Assembly: GCA_902776645.1 (NCBI GenBank)
Contig: CACYQT010000007.1
Coordinates: forward strand, 1-64,000
Reading direction: 5' to 3'
Source: an uncultured bacterium
GTDB lineage: Bacteria; Verrucomicrobiota; Lentisphaeria; Oligosphaerales; Oligosphaeraceae
DNA length: 64,000 nt
Made by a program: the position numbers and the translations under genes. Shown in pieces: positions 8,076 to 17,430 of this stretch; within the stretch, counting starts at the first letter, position 1; every line of letters starts with the position of its first letter. Under the pieces are notes generated by a model. It was not told the DNA's origin, searched no databases, and saw only the letters and a list, made by a program, of their open reading frames with translations.

Positions 8076-8218
8076 GAACCACTAATGGACACGACTGGAC
8101 ACGAATGCCTCGCCGCCGGGCCGACAATCTCCTATAGATTATGTTTGTACATAATGAATTCTGAATGCCGAAAAGTCAGCGACTCCGGCGGCTCGGCGGT
8201 TGTCATCGCTTCGCGAGG
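8076..8218 (+). repeat. composite intergenic repeat, AATGGACAC/CGGCGGCTCGGCGG family (copy 1)
   Basis: The element starts GAACCACTAATGGACACGAC, continues with a second GGACACGAAT unit and CCTCGCCGCC, and ends CTCCGGCGGCTCGGCGG then CGCTTCGCG. Copy 2 (18534-18689) is in the opposite orientation with both ends preserved, and copy 3 (48640-48745) preserves the GGACAC/CCTCGCCGCC end. It lies between lemA and the UDP-xylose synthase gene. No open reading frame; possibly a non-autonomous mobile repeat. Confidence 0.75.
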
Positions 8219-8225
8219 ATGAAGG

Positions 8226-9188
8226 TCAGAGTTTTCCTTTGAGCAGTTTGTCGAAATACTCGATGGTTTTCTTAAGACCTTCTTCCAGAGGGACTTTCGG
8301 TTCCCATCCAAGAACCTTCTTCGCGAGCGTGATGTCCGGCTTGCGCTGACGTGGATCGTCCTGCGGAAGCGGTTTGAAGACCAGTTTGGACTTGGAGCCT
8401 GTCAGCTGGATGACCTTTTCGGCGAGTTCGCGGATCGTGAATTCACCAGGGTTGCCGACGTTGACGGGGCCTGTCACGTCGTCGCCTGTGTTCATCAGGC
8501 GGACCATGCCTTCAATCAGATCGTCCACATAGCAGAAGGAGCGCGTCTGGTTGCCGTCGCCGAACAATGTAATATCTTGGTTGTTAAGAGCTTGGACGAT
8601 GAAATTCGACACGACGCGGCCGTCGTTGGGATGCATGCGCGGGCCGTATGTGTTGAAGATGCGGATGACTTTGATGCGCGTCTTGTGCTGCCGCCAGTAG
8701 TCGAAGAACAACGTTTCCGCGCAACGCTTCCCTTCGTCATAGCAGGAGCGGATGCCTGTGCAATTCACGTGGCCCCAATAGGATTCGACTTGCGGATGGA
8801 CTTCGGGGTCGCCATAGACTTCCGACGTGGACGCCTGCAGGATCTTGGCCTTCACGCGTTTGGCGAGACCGAGCATGTTGATGGCGCCGTGGACGGAGGT
8901 CTTCGTCGTCTGGACGGGATCGAACTGGTAGTGGACAGGCGACGCGGGGCACGCCAGATTGAAGATTTCATCGACTTCGACGTACAGCGGGAAGGTAACG
9001 TCATGGCGCATGATCTCCAGATGGGGGTTGCCCATGAGATGTTTCAGATTGTCCTTCGTGCCGGTGAAGAAATTGTCGACGACGAGCACGTCATGGCCGT
9101 CATTGAGCATGCGTTCGGCCAGATGGGAGCCCAGGAAGCCCGCGCCGCCGGTGATGAGAATGCGTTTGCGAATGGAATAGTTCTGCAT
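8226..9188 (-). CDS. uxs: UDP-glucuronate decarboxylase (UDP-xylose synthase)
   Basis: 320 aa. An extended short-chain dehydrogenase that oxidises and decarboxylates UDP-glucuronate to UDP-xylose using bound NAD+, in the cytosol. The Rossmann motif GGAGFLGS is at 14-21, STSEVYG at 120-126, and the catalytic pair YDEGK at 150-154. [20 protein letters not shown] and [15 protein letters not shown] are diagnostic of UXS rather than of GalE or RfbB. It provides a xylose donor for surface glycans. The upstream gene, a GH32 enzyme, reads in the same direction 75 bases away, and the pair may share a transcript. The short 5' purine-rich site is weak. Confidence 0.9.
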   Translation of the reverse strand: MQNYSIRKRILITGGAGFLGSHLAERMLNDGHDVLVVDNFFTGTKDNLKHLMGNPHLEIMRHDVTFPLYVEVDEIFNLACPASPVHYQFDPVQTTKTSVHGAINMLGLAKRVKAKILQASTSEVYGDPEVHPQVESYWGHVNCTGIRSCYDEGKRCAETLFFDYWRQHKTRIKVIRIFNTYGPRMHPNDGRVVSNFIVQALNNQDITLFGDGNQTRSFCYVDDLIEGMVRLMNTGDDVTGPVNVGNPGEFTIRELAEKVIQLTGSKSKLVFKPLPQDDPRQRKPDITLAKKVLGWEPKVPLEEGLKKTIEYFDKLLKGKL

Positions 9189-9263
9189 GGTGGTGGATGA
9201 TTTAAATTTTGTAGTAAAGAATCTTTCTGTCCATAACGAATGGATGAAACCAATGATTTGTCG

Positions 9264-10805
9264 TTATGGCAGAATGGATTGAAGGGGATACGCTGTGACG
9301 GCCAGATTGGCGGAGGCTTCGAAGGGCGTTTCCACGGCGGGCGTGACGGCTTCGTGGGCGATGTAGACAAGGCCGTCGGCGGAGAAGATTTCCACGGCGG
9401 TCGTGTCGAAATAGAGCGTCGCGTCAAACGGCTTGTTCGGGATCCAGTCATAGACGCGGCCGTTGACGGTCAGTTTGGCGTCTGCGTGATTGATTGCGAA
9501 TGAAAGACTTCCGACTTTGAAGGAAGCCGACTGGCCATCCTTCGCCACGACATGGAGCTCGCAGGGCATGGGCAGGGCGGCCGCATCGGCTGGCAGTGGC
9601 TCGCCGCGGAGCGAAGCGAGTTCCGCAAACGGCTTGCGTGTGAGACGGATGCCGTCCGCCGTTTTGACGAGGCCGAGTTCGTGCGGGACGGACATGGACT
9701 GGTTGAAACGCATGCCGGGCGCGTATGCGCGAAGCCACGCGAGCATGATGCGGCGGCCGTCGGGCATGTTGAAGTATGTCTGTGCGGCGTAGGAACAGCC
9801 CTGCGTACCGGTAAGTCGTTCCGTTTCAGGCGTGAACGCCGTGCCGTCGAATTTGCCGACGGCATAGACGGCGTTGGCGGCGATGACAACCCAACGCGTC
9901 TCGTCCGTGCCTTCGACTGGCAGTTCGAAATAGTCCGGGCATTCGTACATGAAACCGTTGCCGTTACAATCGCCCGGATAGACGGAAACCTTCGTCCATT
10001 CCTTCAGATTGGGCGACGTCCAGAATTCGACGGTGTGGACTTGATTCGGATGGCCGACGTAGAAAAGCATCGTCCAGAGCTGCGTCTTGTCGTTCCAATA
10101 GACCTTCGGATCGCGGTTGCCGTCCGTCTGGTTCGGGACGACGGGATTGCCGTCGTATTTCGTGAAGGTCCGTCCATTCAACGAATAGGCGATGCACTGC
10201 GTAAATGGTTTTCCCGCAGCGGTGTAGATGAGAACCATGGGCGGATTCTGCTCCGTTCCGAAACCGGACGTGTTGTTGACGTCCACGACGGCGCTGCCGC
10301 TGAACATCGTGCCGAACTTGTCCGGATGGAGGGCGTCTCCAAGCTCCTTCCAATGGAGGAGGTCTTTGGAGACGGCGTGGCCCCATGTCATGTTGCCCCA
10401 GTCGGTTCCGTAGGGATTATGCTGGAAGAAGAGATGGTATTCGCCTTTGTAGAAGACGAGGCCGTTGGGGTCGTTCGTCCAGCCGAGGGCGGGGGAGAAG
10501 CGAAGCCGCGGCCGTAGCGACTCCTTGTAGATGTCTTTTGGCCAAGGAGTTGCGGCGCAATAGCAGTATTGCGTGTGGACGGCGTTGTCGTCATTGATGG
10601 AAACGGTCAGCGTCTTGCCGGAGAATGCGCCGACGGGGATGGGCGTGAACCAGTCCGCGGCTTTTCCGTTGGCGAGCTTCATGTCAAACGATTTTATGAC
10701 AGTATCGCCGCAGGTGATGGCGACATCGACCTTTTTTCCGGCGTTGTCGACGGGAAGCATCAGCCACGGTTTTGCGGGGGAGACGGTGAATGAGAAAAGT
10801 TTCAT
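9264..10805 (-). CDS. GH32 fructan hydrolase (levanase/inulinase/invertase type)
   Basis: 513 aa. Hydrolyses beta-fructosidic bonds. Residues 1-95 form an extra N-terminal beta domain; the five-blade GH32 propeller follows, with WTNDPNG (nucleophile Asp112), RDP (231-233) and ECP (acid/base Glu288) all present and in order. The C-terminal sandwich ends IAHEAVTPAVETPFE. The family usually has WMNDPNG, so the Thr is a mild variant. No signal peptide is visible, which suggests intracellular cleavage of imported oligosaccharides. The ATG directly abuts a TTAGTGG heptamer array and lacks a Shine-Dalgarno. Confidence 0.9.
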   Translation of the reverse strand: MKLFSFTVSPAKPWLMLPVDNAGKKVDVAITCGDTVIKSFDMKLANGKAADWFTPIPVGAFSGKTLTVSINDDNAVHTQYCYCAATPWPKDIYKESLRPRLRFSPALGWTNDPNGLVFYKGEYHLFFQHNPYGTDWGNMTWGHAVSKDLLHWKELGDALHPDKFGTMFSGSAVVDVNNTSGFGTEQNPPMVLIYTAAGKPFTQCIAYSLNGRTFTKYDGNPVVPNQTDGNRDPKVYWNDKTQLWTMLFYVGHPNQVHTVEFWTSPNLKEWTKVSVYPGDCNGNGFMYECPDYFELPVEGTDETRWVVIAANAVYAVGKFDGTAFTPETERLTGTQGCSYAAQTYFNMPDGRRIMLAWLRAYAPGMRFNQSMSVPHELGLVKTADGIRLTRKPFAELASLRGEPLPADAAALPMPCELHVVAKDGQSASFKVGSLSFAINHADAKLTVNGRVYDWIPNKPFDATLYFDTTAVEIFSADGLVYIAHEAVTPAVETPFEASANLAVTAYPLQSILP

Positions 10806-10885
10806 AGTGGTTAGTGATGAGTGGTTTGGGAGGGCCGTGCTCCTGCGCGGCCGTTATAGTGATTAGTGGTTAGTGGTTAGTTAAG
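10804..10885. repeat. TTAGTGG heptamer arrays flanking an AGGA-loop hairpin
   Basis: Heptamers with core TAGTG (ATAGTGG, TTAGTGA, TGAGTGG) run 10804-10824, and again TTAGTGG units at 10862-10884. Between them, reading the minus strand, lies GGCCGCGC-AGGA-GCACGGCC followed by CTCCC (10829-10853): copy 2 of the AGGA hairpin family. The 5' end of the GH32 gene therefore has only repeat DNA as its leader. Confidence 0.75.
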
Positions 10886-10896
10886 AGGGCCGCCCA

Positions 10897-12837
10897 TTAT
10901 TTGCGATAATTCCTGTATCCGTAGTACAGCTTGGTGACGCATTCTTCCGGCAGTTCCGCGAGAAAACGGCTCGGCATGCGTGGCTCGCGGTGGTTCCACA
11001 TCATGCGGGTGGCGCAGTGAATCAGGCATAACTGCTTCTTGGCACGTGTGATGCCGACGTAGAACAGGCGGCGTTCCTCTTCTACGCCGTCTTCATCGTA
11101 TAGGCTGTTCGCATGCGGCAGCAGGCCTTCTTCGACGCCTGTGATGAAAACATACGGAAATTCCAGCCCCTTCGAGCTGTGGAGCGTCATGAGCGTGACG
11201 AAATCCGCGTTCGCGTCATGTGCGTCAACATCCGCGACGAGAGCGACTTCCTGCAAAAATGAATTGAGATCCGCGTCGTCATGTTCGTCCGCGAACGTGA
11301 TGGCGTTGGAAATCAGTTCGTGCATGTTGTCGATACGGTCCTCCGCATTGATCTGCCCTTCATATTTATCTTCAAGTCCCGACAGTTCAAGCACTTGTTC
11401 AACGCATTCCGCCAATGGTGCCATGGGGATCTCCAGAAGGTTGCGGAGGAATTTCGCGAACGCCTTGACCTTTGCGTTCGCTTTCGGATAACGGGATTCG
11501 AAATCCGGCGCTGCGAGAAATTCGACAAGTGGCTTATGTTGTTCCAGCGCAATGCCTTCAAGCTTGGCAGTCGTTGCCGCGCCGATGCCGCAGCCCAAAC
11601 AGCCGATGATGCGCTCAAGGGAGATGATGTCGCTCTTGTTGACTTTCAATCTGAGAAACGCGAGGAAGTCCTTTATTTCGGCGCGTTCGTAGAAACGGAT
11701 GCCGCCGAGCAGCTGGTAGGGGACGTGATTGCGGACGAATGCCTCCTCCAATGTGCGGGACTGGCTATTCGTGCGGTAGAAAATGGCGATGTCCTTCAGA
11801 TCCTCCCCCGTGGCGCGAAGCGTCATGATCTTCTGGCAGACCCATTCGGCCTCCTGCAAGTCCGTTCCGGTCGTGATGTCGACGACAGGGCAGCCGATGT
11901 CGTTGTCCGTGAAAAGATTCTTTTCGAAACGGTTGCCGTTGTTGACGATAAGGTGGTTGGCGGTTTCGAGGATGACCTGCGTTGAGCGGTAGTTCTGCTC
12001 CAGGCGGACGATCCGCGCGTCCGGATAGTCGTCCTTGAAACTCATGATGTTGTGGTAGTCCGCGCCGCGCCATGAATAGATGCTCTGGTCCGGATCACCC
12101 GTCACATGGATGTTCTGCGACGGTCCGACGAGCAGCCGCATCAGTTCATACTGGAGGTGGTTCGTGTCCTGATATTCGTCTATCAGTATGTAGCGGAAGC
12201 GGTTGTGATAGATGTCCCGCACGTCCGGATGCTCTTCCAGAAGCTTGGCGGTCAGATACAGAAGATCGTCGAAATCGACGGCGTTCAGCTGGACCATCTT
12301 CTCTTCATAGAGATCCGCGATTTTCGCAAGTCTTTCCGGCGCAGTGAGATTCTCACCGACGGCGAAATCGAAGAACGGCTGCCGCCTGCATTTGGCCATG
12401 GAGATCAGTTCATGGAAAGCCCGCGGCGTCATGCCTTCCGGAAGCTTGAGATTCGCCTCTTTGAGGACTTTTTTCAAGACGGACTGCTGTTCGGACGTGT
12501 CGTAGATCGTGAAATCCCGTGTGCGGCCCGTCTTCAACAGTTCGATGTCCGAACGAAGGAACCGCGCGCAGCAGGAATGGAACGTGCCGCATGCGCGCGG
12601 TTCTTCTCCGACCAAGGCCGCGACACGGCTTTTCATTTCCTTCGCGGCCTTGTTCGTGAACGTCATGGCCAGAATCTGGCTCGGCCAGACGCCTTGTGAT
12701 ATAAGGTATGCGATACGACGCGTCACGACGCGCGTCTTGCCGGATCCCGCCCCCGCGATGACCAGCATCGGCCCGTCCTTATGGATGACCGCTTCCAGCT
12801 GCGGTGGCGTCAAATTGGAGAGAATGTCATCATCCAT
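10897..12837 (-). CDS. pcrA: UvrD/PcrA/Rep-type ATP-dependent DNA helicase
   Basis: 646 aa from the ATG at 12837 (MDDDILSNLTPPQLEAVIHK). An earlier in-frame start at 13026 would overlap the sigma factor coding region and adds only low-complexity sequence. Superfamily 1A motifs: AGAGSGKT ending at residue 35 (Walker A), DEYQDTN from 220 (Walker B), GDPDQSIYSWRGAD, LEQNYRST, and the C-terminal TLHSSKGLEFPYVFITGVEEG and GITRAKKQL. PcrA and UvrD are ~720 aa; here the C-terminal extension after motif VI is short, more like Rep. Acts in repair and replication restart. It follows the sigma factor gene by 34 bases and is probably co-transcribed. Confidence 0.9.
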   Translation of the reverse strand: MDDDILSNLTPPQLEAVIHKDGPMLVIAGAGSGKTRVVTRRIAYLISQGVWPSQILAMTFTNKAAKEMKSRVAALVGEEPRACGTFHSCCARFLRSDIELLKTGRTRDFTIYDTSEQQSVLKKVLKEANLKLPEGMTPRAFHELISMAKCRRQPFFDFAVGENLTAPERLAKIADLYEEKMVQLNAVDFDDLLYLTAKLLEEHPDVRDIYHNRFRYILIDEYQDTNHLQYELMRLLVGPSQNIHVTGDPDQSIYSWRGADYHNIMSFKDDYPDARIVRLEQNYRSTQVILETANHLIVNNGNRFEKNLFTDNDIGCPVVDITTGTDLQEAEWVCQKIMTLRATGEDLKDIAIFYRTNSQSRTLEEAFVRNHVPYQLLGGIRFYERAEIKDFLAFLRLKVNKSDIISLERIIGCLGCGIGAATTAKLEGIALEQHKPLVEFLAAPDFESRYPKANAKVKAFAKFLRNLLEIPMAPLAECVEQVLELSGLEDKYEGQINAEDRIDNMHELISNAITFADEHDDADLNSFLQEVALVADVDAHDANADFVTLMTLHSSKGLEFPYVFITGVEEGLLPHANSLYDEDGVEEERRLFYVGITRAKKQLCLIHCATRMMWNHREPRMPSRFLAELPEECVTKLYYGYRNYRK

Positions 12838-12871
12838 GTTGGTCGGCGGGCGGTTGCGGCATGGCGGAGGA

Positions 12872-13750
12872 TTACTTGTCGTCTTCCGGAGCGATGTCGC
12901 CGCTCTTCGGGATGTTTTCGAGGATGCCGTCCGCTTCGAGCATGTTGCGCAGCTTGTCCAGAGCCTGATTCTGGATCTGGCGGACGCGTTCGCGTGTGCG
13001 GCCGATGCTTTGGCTGACTTCCTCAAGCGTCTTGGCGCGGTCGCCGTTGAGGCCGAAACGCAGCGTCAGAATCGTGCGTTCACGCTCTTCGAGGCGGTCG
13101 CAGAGCTTGATCATGTGGCTGAGGGTCTCCTCGTCCTGCACGAGTTCGTCCGGAGCGGCGGACTTGTCGTCCGGAATGATGTCTCGGAATTCGCCGTCTT
13201 CGCCATGCTGGATAGGATCATGGAGGGAGATGGTGGTCGTCTTGCCGAGACGGAGGCCGGTGACGGTGCGTTCGGTCAGATTGACTTCGCTGGCGATCTC
13301 CTTGTCCGTCGGATCACGGCCGAGATTCTCCGTGAGCTTCGCCTTGGCGGCCTGGATTTTCGAGATTTTGGAGGCTGATTGCACAGGGATGCGGATCGTG
13401 CGGGCCTGGTTGGCGAGCGCGCGGCGCATGGACTGCTTGATCCACCAAGCGGCGTAGCTGGAGAGCTTTGCGCCTTTACTGGGGTCGAATTTCTCCACGG
13501 CGCGCATGAGGCCGATGTTCCCTTCGGAGATCAAGTCCAGCAGCGGAAGGCCGAGGCCTTTGAAGTCATGGGCGATCTTGACGACCAGACGGAGGTTGCT
13601 GCGGATCAATTTGGCGCGCGCATCCGCGCTCGCCTTCGCATCTCCGTTTTTAATTTGCTCGGCCAATTCCACCTCTTCGTCCGTGGAGACCAAGGGGTAC
13701 TGGCCGATGTTCTGCATGTACAATTTCATCGTGTCATTATCTGACAGCAT
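12872..13750 (-). CDS. sigma-70 family RNA polymerase sigma factor (group 1/2)
   Basis: 292 aa from ATG 13750, chosen because GGAGG lies 9 bases upstream and because the predicted transcription start (~13837) excludes the longer frame. Region 1.2 (DTMKLYMQNIGQYPLVSTDEEV), 2.1-2.4 (NLRLVVKIAHDFKGLGLPLLDLISEGNIGLMRAVEKFDPSKG, then SSYAAWWIKQSMRRAL), region 3 and 4.2 (SQSIGRTRERVRQIQNQAL) are all present. Region 1.1 is missing. The near-identity of 2.4 and 4.2 to RpoD suggests consensus-type promoters. It may be the housekeeping factor in short form or an RpoS-like group 2 factor; only a genome-wide count would tell. Confidence 0.9.
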   Translation of the reverse strand: MLSDNDTMKLYMQNIGQYPLVSTDEEVELAEQIKNGDAKASADARAKLIRSNLRLVVKIAHDFKGLGLPLLDLISEGNIGLMRAVEKFDPSKGAKLSSYAAWWIKQSMRRALANQARTIRIPVQSASKISKIQAAKAKLTENLGRDPTDKEIASEVNLTERTVTGLRLGKTTTISLHDPIQHGEDGEFRDIIPDDKSAAPDELVQDEETLSHMIKLCDRLEERERTILTLRFGLNGDRAKTLEEVSQSIGRTRERVRQIQNQALDKLRNMLEADGILENIPKSGDIAPEDDK

Positions 13751-13843
13751 TGCAAAAATCCTCCAAATAACGTTGTTACTTCCCCCCGCATGCTTCTTCG
13801 ACTGCGCCGTTGAGGCATGGTTCCCGATTTTACGCAAACAATC

Positions 13844-13872
13844 ATTATACGCCTTTTTCCCCGAAAATGCAA
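13844..13872 (-). promoter_or_regulatory. promoter of the sigma factor-helicase operon
   Basis: On the minus strand TTGCAT (13872-13867), 17 bases, then a perfect TATAAT (13849-13844). Transcription would begin near 13837 and give a leader of about 87 bases ending in GGAGG. This is one of the best sigma-70 promoters in the window. The rest of 13751-14110 holds no other clear gene. Confidence 0.75.
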
Positions 13873-14110
13873 GCGCATGCCCGAAAAAAAAGACAATAAT
13901 AGATTATAATAACGCCAGCAGTCTCCTGCAAGCACATCTATAACGGACATGCATGGCCGTTTATTGACAGGCTTGAATATTTTTGGGGAAGGCGCAGAGG
14001 AAAACGGCGGGAAAAGTTGAAATTTGAATTATTGGCAATACATTATGTTTTTCCACACGTGGATTCATTCTGTTTTTTTATTCATCTCACATAGTAGCGA
14101 GGAGTTCAAC

Positions 14111-14290
14111 ATGTCCGTACATCCCAGTCTGAAGACGAAAGGTTCCGTTGGCGAAAAGCGCAACGTCATGAAGCGCTATGAGCGCATTGATTTGTTTTTA
14201 ATCCACCAAACCACAGGAGAAGCATATGCGGTTGTCGTTATTGGCGTTGATGATGAGTTCGGCGGCGTTGTTGGCGCAATTCAAGCCTGA
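14111..14290 (+). pseudogene. truncated PVC small basic protein (TIGR04137-like) used as a leader ORF
   Basis: A good GCGAGGAG site precedes ATG 14111. The first ~28 residues, MSVHPSLKTKGSVGEKRNVM then KRYERID, match the N-terminal half of the small basic protein found in Verrucomicrobia, Chlamydiae and Lentisphaerae. The expected second half (a LKExGxWxEGxSVFGLPK-like stretch) is absent; instead the frame runs on through spacer sequence and into the next gene in another frame, ending at 14290. It overlaps the following start (14226) by 65 bases. Either a partial copy provides a strong translated leader to the downstream gene, or this is a decaying gene. Confidence 0.55.
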
Positions 14291-17200
14291 AATCGCGAAC
14301 GTGGAGATCGGAACGCGAACGCTGCGGCCAGGCGATTCGACTTATCTGACGGTGAAATTCGTCAATCGCGGCACGGAGCCGTCGGCGGACGAATACATGG
14401 CGTTCGTCCATCTGGAAGGCGTCGACAAGAAATGCGACGACATCCGCGGCCATCATGACCATGAACTCGTCGACTGCCCGACGACGACATGGATGCCGAA
14501 CGAAATCGTGACGGACGGTCCGTTCAGCGTCTCCGTGAGGCGCGACACGCCGCCCGGCAAATACCTTATTCATATTGGTGTGTATGATATGTCTACTGGC
14601 AAGCGTTGGCTGGACAGCTATCAGGCGGGAGAAATCACGATCGATCCGGACGCTCCGGAAGTCGTGAACAAGGCTCCCGAACCGCTGGCGGCGGACGTTG
14701 CGGCGGCGCGGAAGGCGAAACTGGACGCGCGGCTGGACGGTGCGCCGTATGTCATTGATACTGAGGTGCTTCGCTTCCGTCTGTCAGCGGACGGCAGATA
14801 TTATGATCTGTTGGACAAACGCGGCGGCGCGTTGTGGCATTCCAATCCGATCGGCAACGCCTTCGGTTTTGCCGTCTATGAAGAGAACGGCAAGAAGAAA
14901 CGTGCGGAACTCGTTCCGTTCGACCGCATTGTGAAAGATGAGACGGCGAATTCATTGCGGCTGGAGAAGAAAATCAACGACGATTTGCAAGTCGCCATCG
15001 TCATTGAGCCCGCGACAGGGCCGGAAGGTCTGCGTTTCTCCATGCGGAACACGGGAAAACTGGCGGACACATGCGGTGTCCAGATCCTAAACCGTTCATT
15101 CCCAGTCTCGAACAGTGACAATGGCGCGACGGTGGTCGGCTACCGTACAGGCGAACGCCTCGATACGAAACGGTCGTTGCGGCCCATCATGCGGAACTGG
15201 GGGACGACCTACAGTTGGGATTCGACGATGGCGATGATGGGGCAGGAAAAGGACGGTTGCGCGCTGCTTGTCAATTGGACGCATCCCCATACGGCTTATA
15301 CATTTACATCCAGCTGGACTTATGCGGAAAATATGCCTGGCACGGTCGTGCAGACGATGACGGTGCGGCTTGATCCGGGGGCGACGGAATGTTTCGTCCG
15401 TCCGTTGGGCAGGCAATCGTATGTAGGAATCGCGAGGGCGTACCGCGAAGTCGCGATGAATCTGGGACTTGTGAAAACATGGAAGATGAAGGAGGCGGAC
15501 ACGGGTCCCGCCGTCCGCAAGATGGCGGGCGCGGCGGACTTCAAGCCGTTTGTCTTCAACCGTAGTGTTCCGACGTCCCGCTACAACCGTTCGGGCAAGG
15601 TGGAGACATATGTCGGCTACACGCTGGACGAAGTTTCGCAGATCGCGGAGCATCTGCACAACGATCTGGGCATCGACAAGGCGATGATGGTCCTGGCCGG
15701 ATGGATTCACGGCGGTTATGACAACCAGCATCCGGATCCGCTGCCAGTCGCTCCTGAACTCGGTGGAAATGAAGAACTTGTGAAAGCATCGAAACGCATT
15801 CGCGACACAGGCTTCCTCTTCGGCCTGCACGACAACTATCAGGACATGTATGAAGATGCGCCGTCGTGGAACCCCGACTACGTCGCGAAAAACCGCGACG
15901 GCTCGCTCGTGGCGGGCGGCAACTGGGCGGGCGGCCCATGCTGGATCGTCTGCGCGGAGAAGCAGGTCGAACTCGCCTCTCGAAAGGAGACGAATCTGCC
16001 GAAGATCGAAGAGCTGTTCCATCCGACGATTTATTTCATCGACACGATTTTCGCGTCCGGCCTTTACTCCTGCTTCGATCCGAAACATCCTGAAACACGG
16101 GCGGATGACTTGAAATACAAAATCAAGCTTTGCCAATTGGCGCGCAAGCACTTCGGACTTTTCGGCTCCGAAGAGGGCCGTGAATGGGCCGTGCCCTATG
16201 CGGACTACATGGAAGGCGTTTTTGGCCATCGCGTCCATTGCAGGGACAAGTCGAACTATTTCCATTCGCATTTGGGCGGCGATTTGGTTCCGCTATTCGA
16301 AATGGTCTATGGCGACTGCGTGAATCTCTATCCGCATCAAGGCGACCGCGCCGTGCCCGGTCGCGAAGACTACATTATCGCCTGCATCGCCAACGCGGAG
16401 GTCCCGCTCTATAACTTCGCCGGCCATTTGTATTTCAAGACGGAGAACCAAACAACTTCAATTATCCTCGAAAAGGTTGATATGCAACCGCTTGTCGACC
16501 GCAAATTCAAAGCGGCCTACACATGGCGGTTCACGGAGGACTATGACAAGCAGCTCAACATGTTCGTCCATTTCATCCATGAAAACGGTGAGAAGGAACG
16601 CGAAGGCATCGCCTTCCAGGATGATCATCCGTTGGTGACACGCCCCATGAAGGGGGGCGAAACCATCGTGGACGAACGGACGATCACGGTTCCCAAGGGT
16701 TTTGATTCCAATATCTTGTGGCGAGTCGGCGTGTTCGACAAGAAGACGTTGGCGCGGCAGAATGTACGGCTCTTTACGGGAAGCACGAACACCATCCATC
16801 CGATTGGAATTCTCTCCGTCGATGGAAAACAGACGGTGTCGATGAAAGAAGGCTCGGCGGTGGGCTCCGATTTCTCCCGCATGGACAACGGCTGGGGTGA
16901 AGAGCATCAGCTAAACCGCACGGATGCATTCATTAAGAACACCTATGAAGTCACGTCATGGGTTGCGCGGCTGGCCGCGAATTCGCCGATGACGAATCAT
17001 TGGTTTTTGAATGACACCCGTGATGCGGAGTTCACGGCGTTTGGAGTTGTGCATATTTTCACAAACAACAGTGATGAGCCAATAGTGCATCATGATAATG
17101 GAGCATTCAATGACACCGTGGTTCTTGGCAAATACGATTTCTTTGTGAATTCACCGACCTTCATGGCCATTCATGCCAAGACGATTGGCAACCGTACGGA

Positions 17201-17354
17201 GGCGGCGCCGTTCCTCTTCACGTTCCGTTCGCTGGACGGCAAGCCGTTGGCGGAAAGCAAGAAAATCCGTGTCTTCCACGGCTTCGGTTCGTCCAAGATA
17301 AAATTCTTTGGAAAAGACATAGATGTCCGCTCTGAGGCGATTATTGAGAGATAA
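14226..17354 (+). CDS. large secreted TIM-barrel glycosidase-like protein (DUF5696-type)
   Basis: 1042 aa. MRLSLLALMMSSAALLAQF is a signal peptide and AGGAG sits upstream. Residues ~20-140 form a beta-sandwich (GTRTLRPGDSTYLTVKFVN). The next ~250 residues look like a galactose-mutarotase-type beta-supersandwich. The centre (~440-720) reads as a TIM barrel with VLAGWIHGGYDNQHPD, GFLFGLHDNYQDMY and LFGSEEGREW; Asp and Glu in these last two stretches are candidate catalytic residues. C-terminal beta domains follow. The central pattern resembles DUF5696 proteins, regarded as glycoside hydrolase-like. The substrate is unknown. It starts inside the truncated small basic protein gene. Confidence 0.6.
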   Translation: MRLSLLALMMSSAALLAQFKPEIANVEIGTRTLRPGDSTYLTVKFVNRGTEPSADEYMAFVHLEGVDKKCDDIRGHHDHELVDCPTTTWMPNEIVTDGPFSVSVRRDTPPGKYLIHIGVYDMSTGKRWLDSYQAGEITIDPDAPEVVNKAPEPLAADVAAARKAKLDARLDGAPYVIDTEVLRFRLSADGRYYDLLDKRGGALWHSNPIGNAFGFAVYEENGKKKRAELVPFDRIVKDETANSLRLEKKINDDLQVAIVIEPATGPEGLRFSMRNTGKLADTCGVQILNRSFPVSNSDNGATVVGYRTGERLDTKRSLRPIMRNWGTTYSWDSTMAMMGQEKDGCALLVNWTHPHTAYTFTSSWTYAENMPGTVVQTMTVRLDPGATECFVRPLGRQSYVGIARAYREVAMNLGLVKTWKMKEADTGPAVRKMAGAADFKPFVFNRSVPTSRYNRSGKVETYVGYTLDEVSQIAEHLHNDLGIDKAMMVLAGWIHGGYDNQHPDPLPVAPELGGNEELVKASKRIRDTGFLFGLHDNYQDMYEDAPSWNPDYVAKNRDGSLVAGGNWAGGPCWIVCAEKQVELASRKETNLPKIEELFHPTIYFIDTIFASGLYSCFDPKHPETRADDLKYKIKLCQLARKHFGLFGSEEGREWAVPYADYMEGVFGHRVHCRDKSNYFHSHLGGDLVPLFEMVYGDCVNLYPHQGDRAVPGREDYIIACIANAEVPLYNFAGHLYFKTENQTTSIILEKVDMQPLVDRKFKAAYTWRFTEDYDKQLNMFVHFIHENGEKEREGIAFQDDHPLVTRPMKGGETIVDERTITVPKGFDSNILWRVGVFDKKTLARQNVRLFTGSTNTIHPIGILSVDGKQTVSMKEGSAVGSDFSRMDNGWGEEHQLNRTDAFIKNTYEVTSWVARLAANSPMTNHWFLNDTRDAEFTAFGVVHIFTNNSDEPIVHHDNGAFNDTVVLGKYDFFVNSPTFMAIHAKTIGNRTEAAPFLFTFRSLDGKPLAESKKIRVFHGFGSSKIKFFGKDIDVRSEAIIER

Positions 17355-17394
17355 TGCCCATAAGGATCTTGATAGAAGGAAAAGAAAAAATCGT

Positions 17395-17424
17395 CCCAGC
17401 CGTCCCAGATATCCCAGTTGTCCC
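17395..17424. repeat. CCC-N6 array, 4 units, period 9
   Basis: CCC at 17395, 17404, 17413 and 17422. On the minus strand this is GGG-N6 four times, a G-quadruplex-capable pattern. It lies in the 76-base gap between two convergent genes and ends 7 bases from the stop codon of the glycosyltransferase. Confidence 0.85.
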
Positions 17425-17430
17425 AGTTAT

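Noticed and set aside
12838-13026. Longer start for the PcrA-like helicase
   Set aside because: The added 63 residues are low-complexity Ser/Arg/Ala sequence overlapping the sigma factor gene in another frame; ATG 12837 starts the normal SF1 N-terminus.
13751-13837. Longer start for the sigma factor
   Set aside because: The predicted transcription start falls at about 13837, and ATG 13750 has GGAGG at good spacing and begins the conserved region 1.2.
13964-13969. TTGACA as -35 box for the small basic protein remnant
   Set aside because: No acceptable -10 sequence occurs 15-19 bases downstream.
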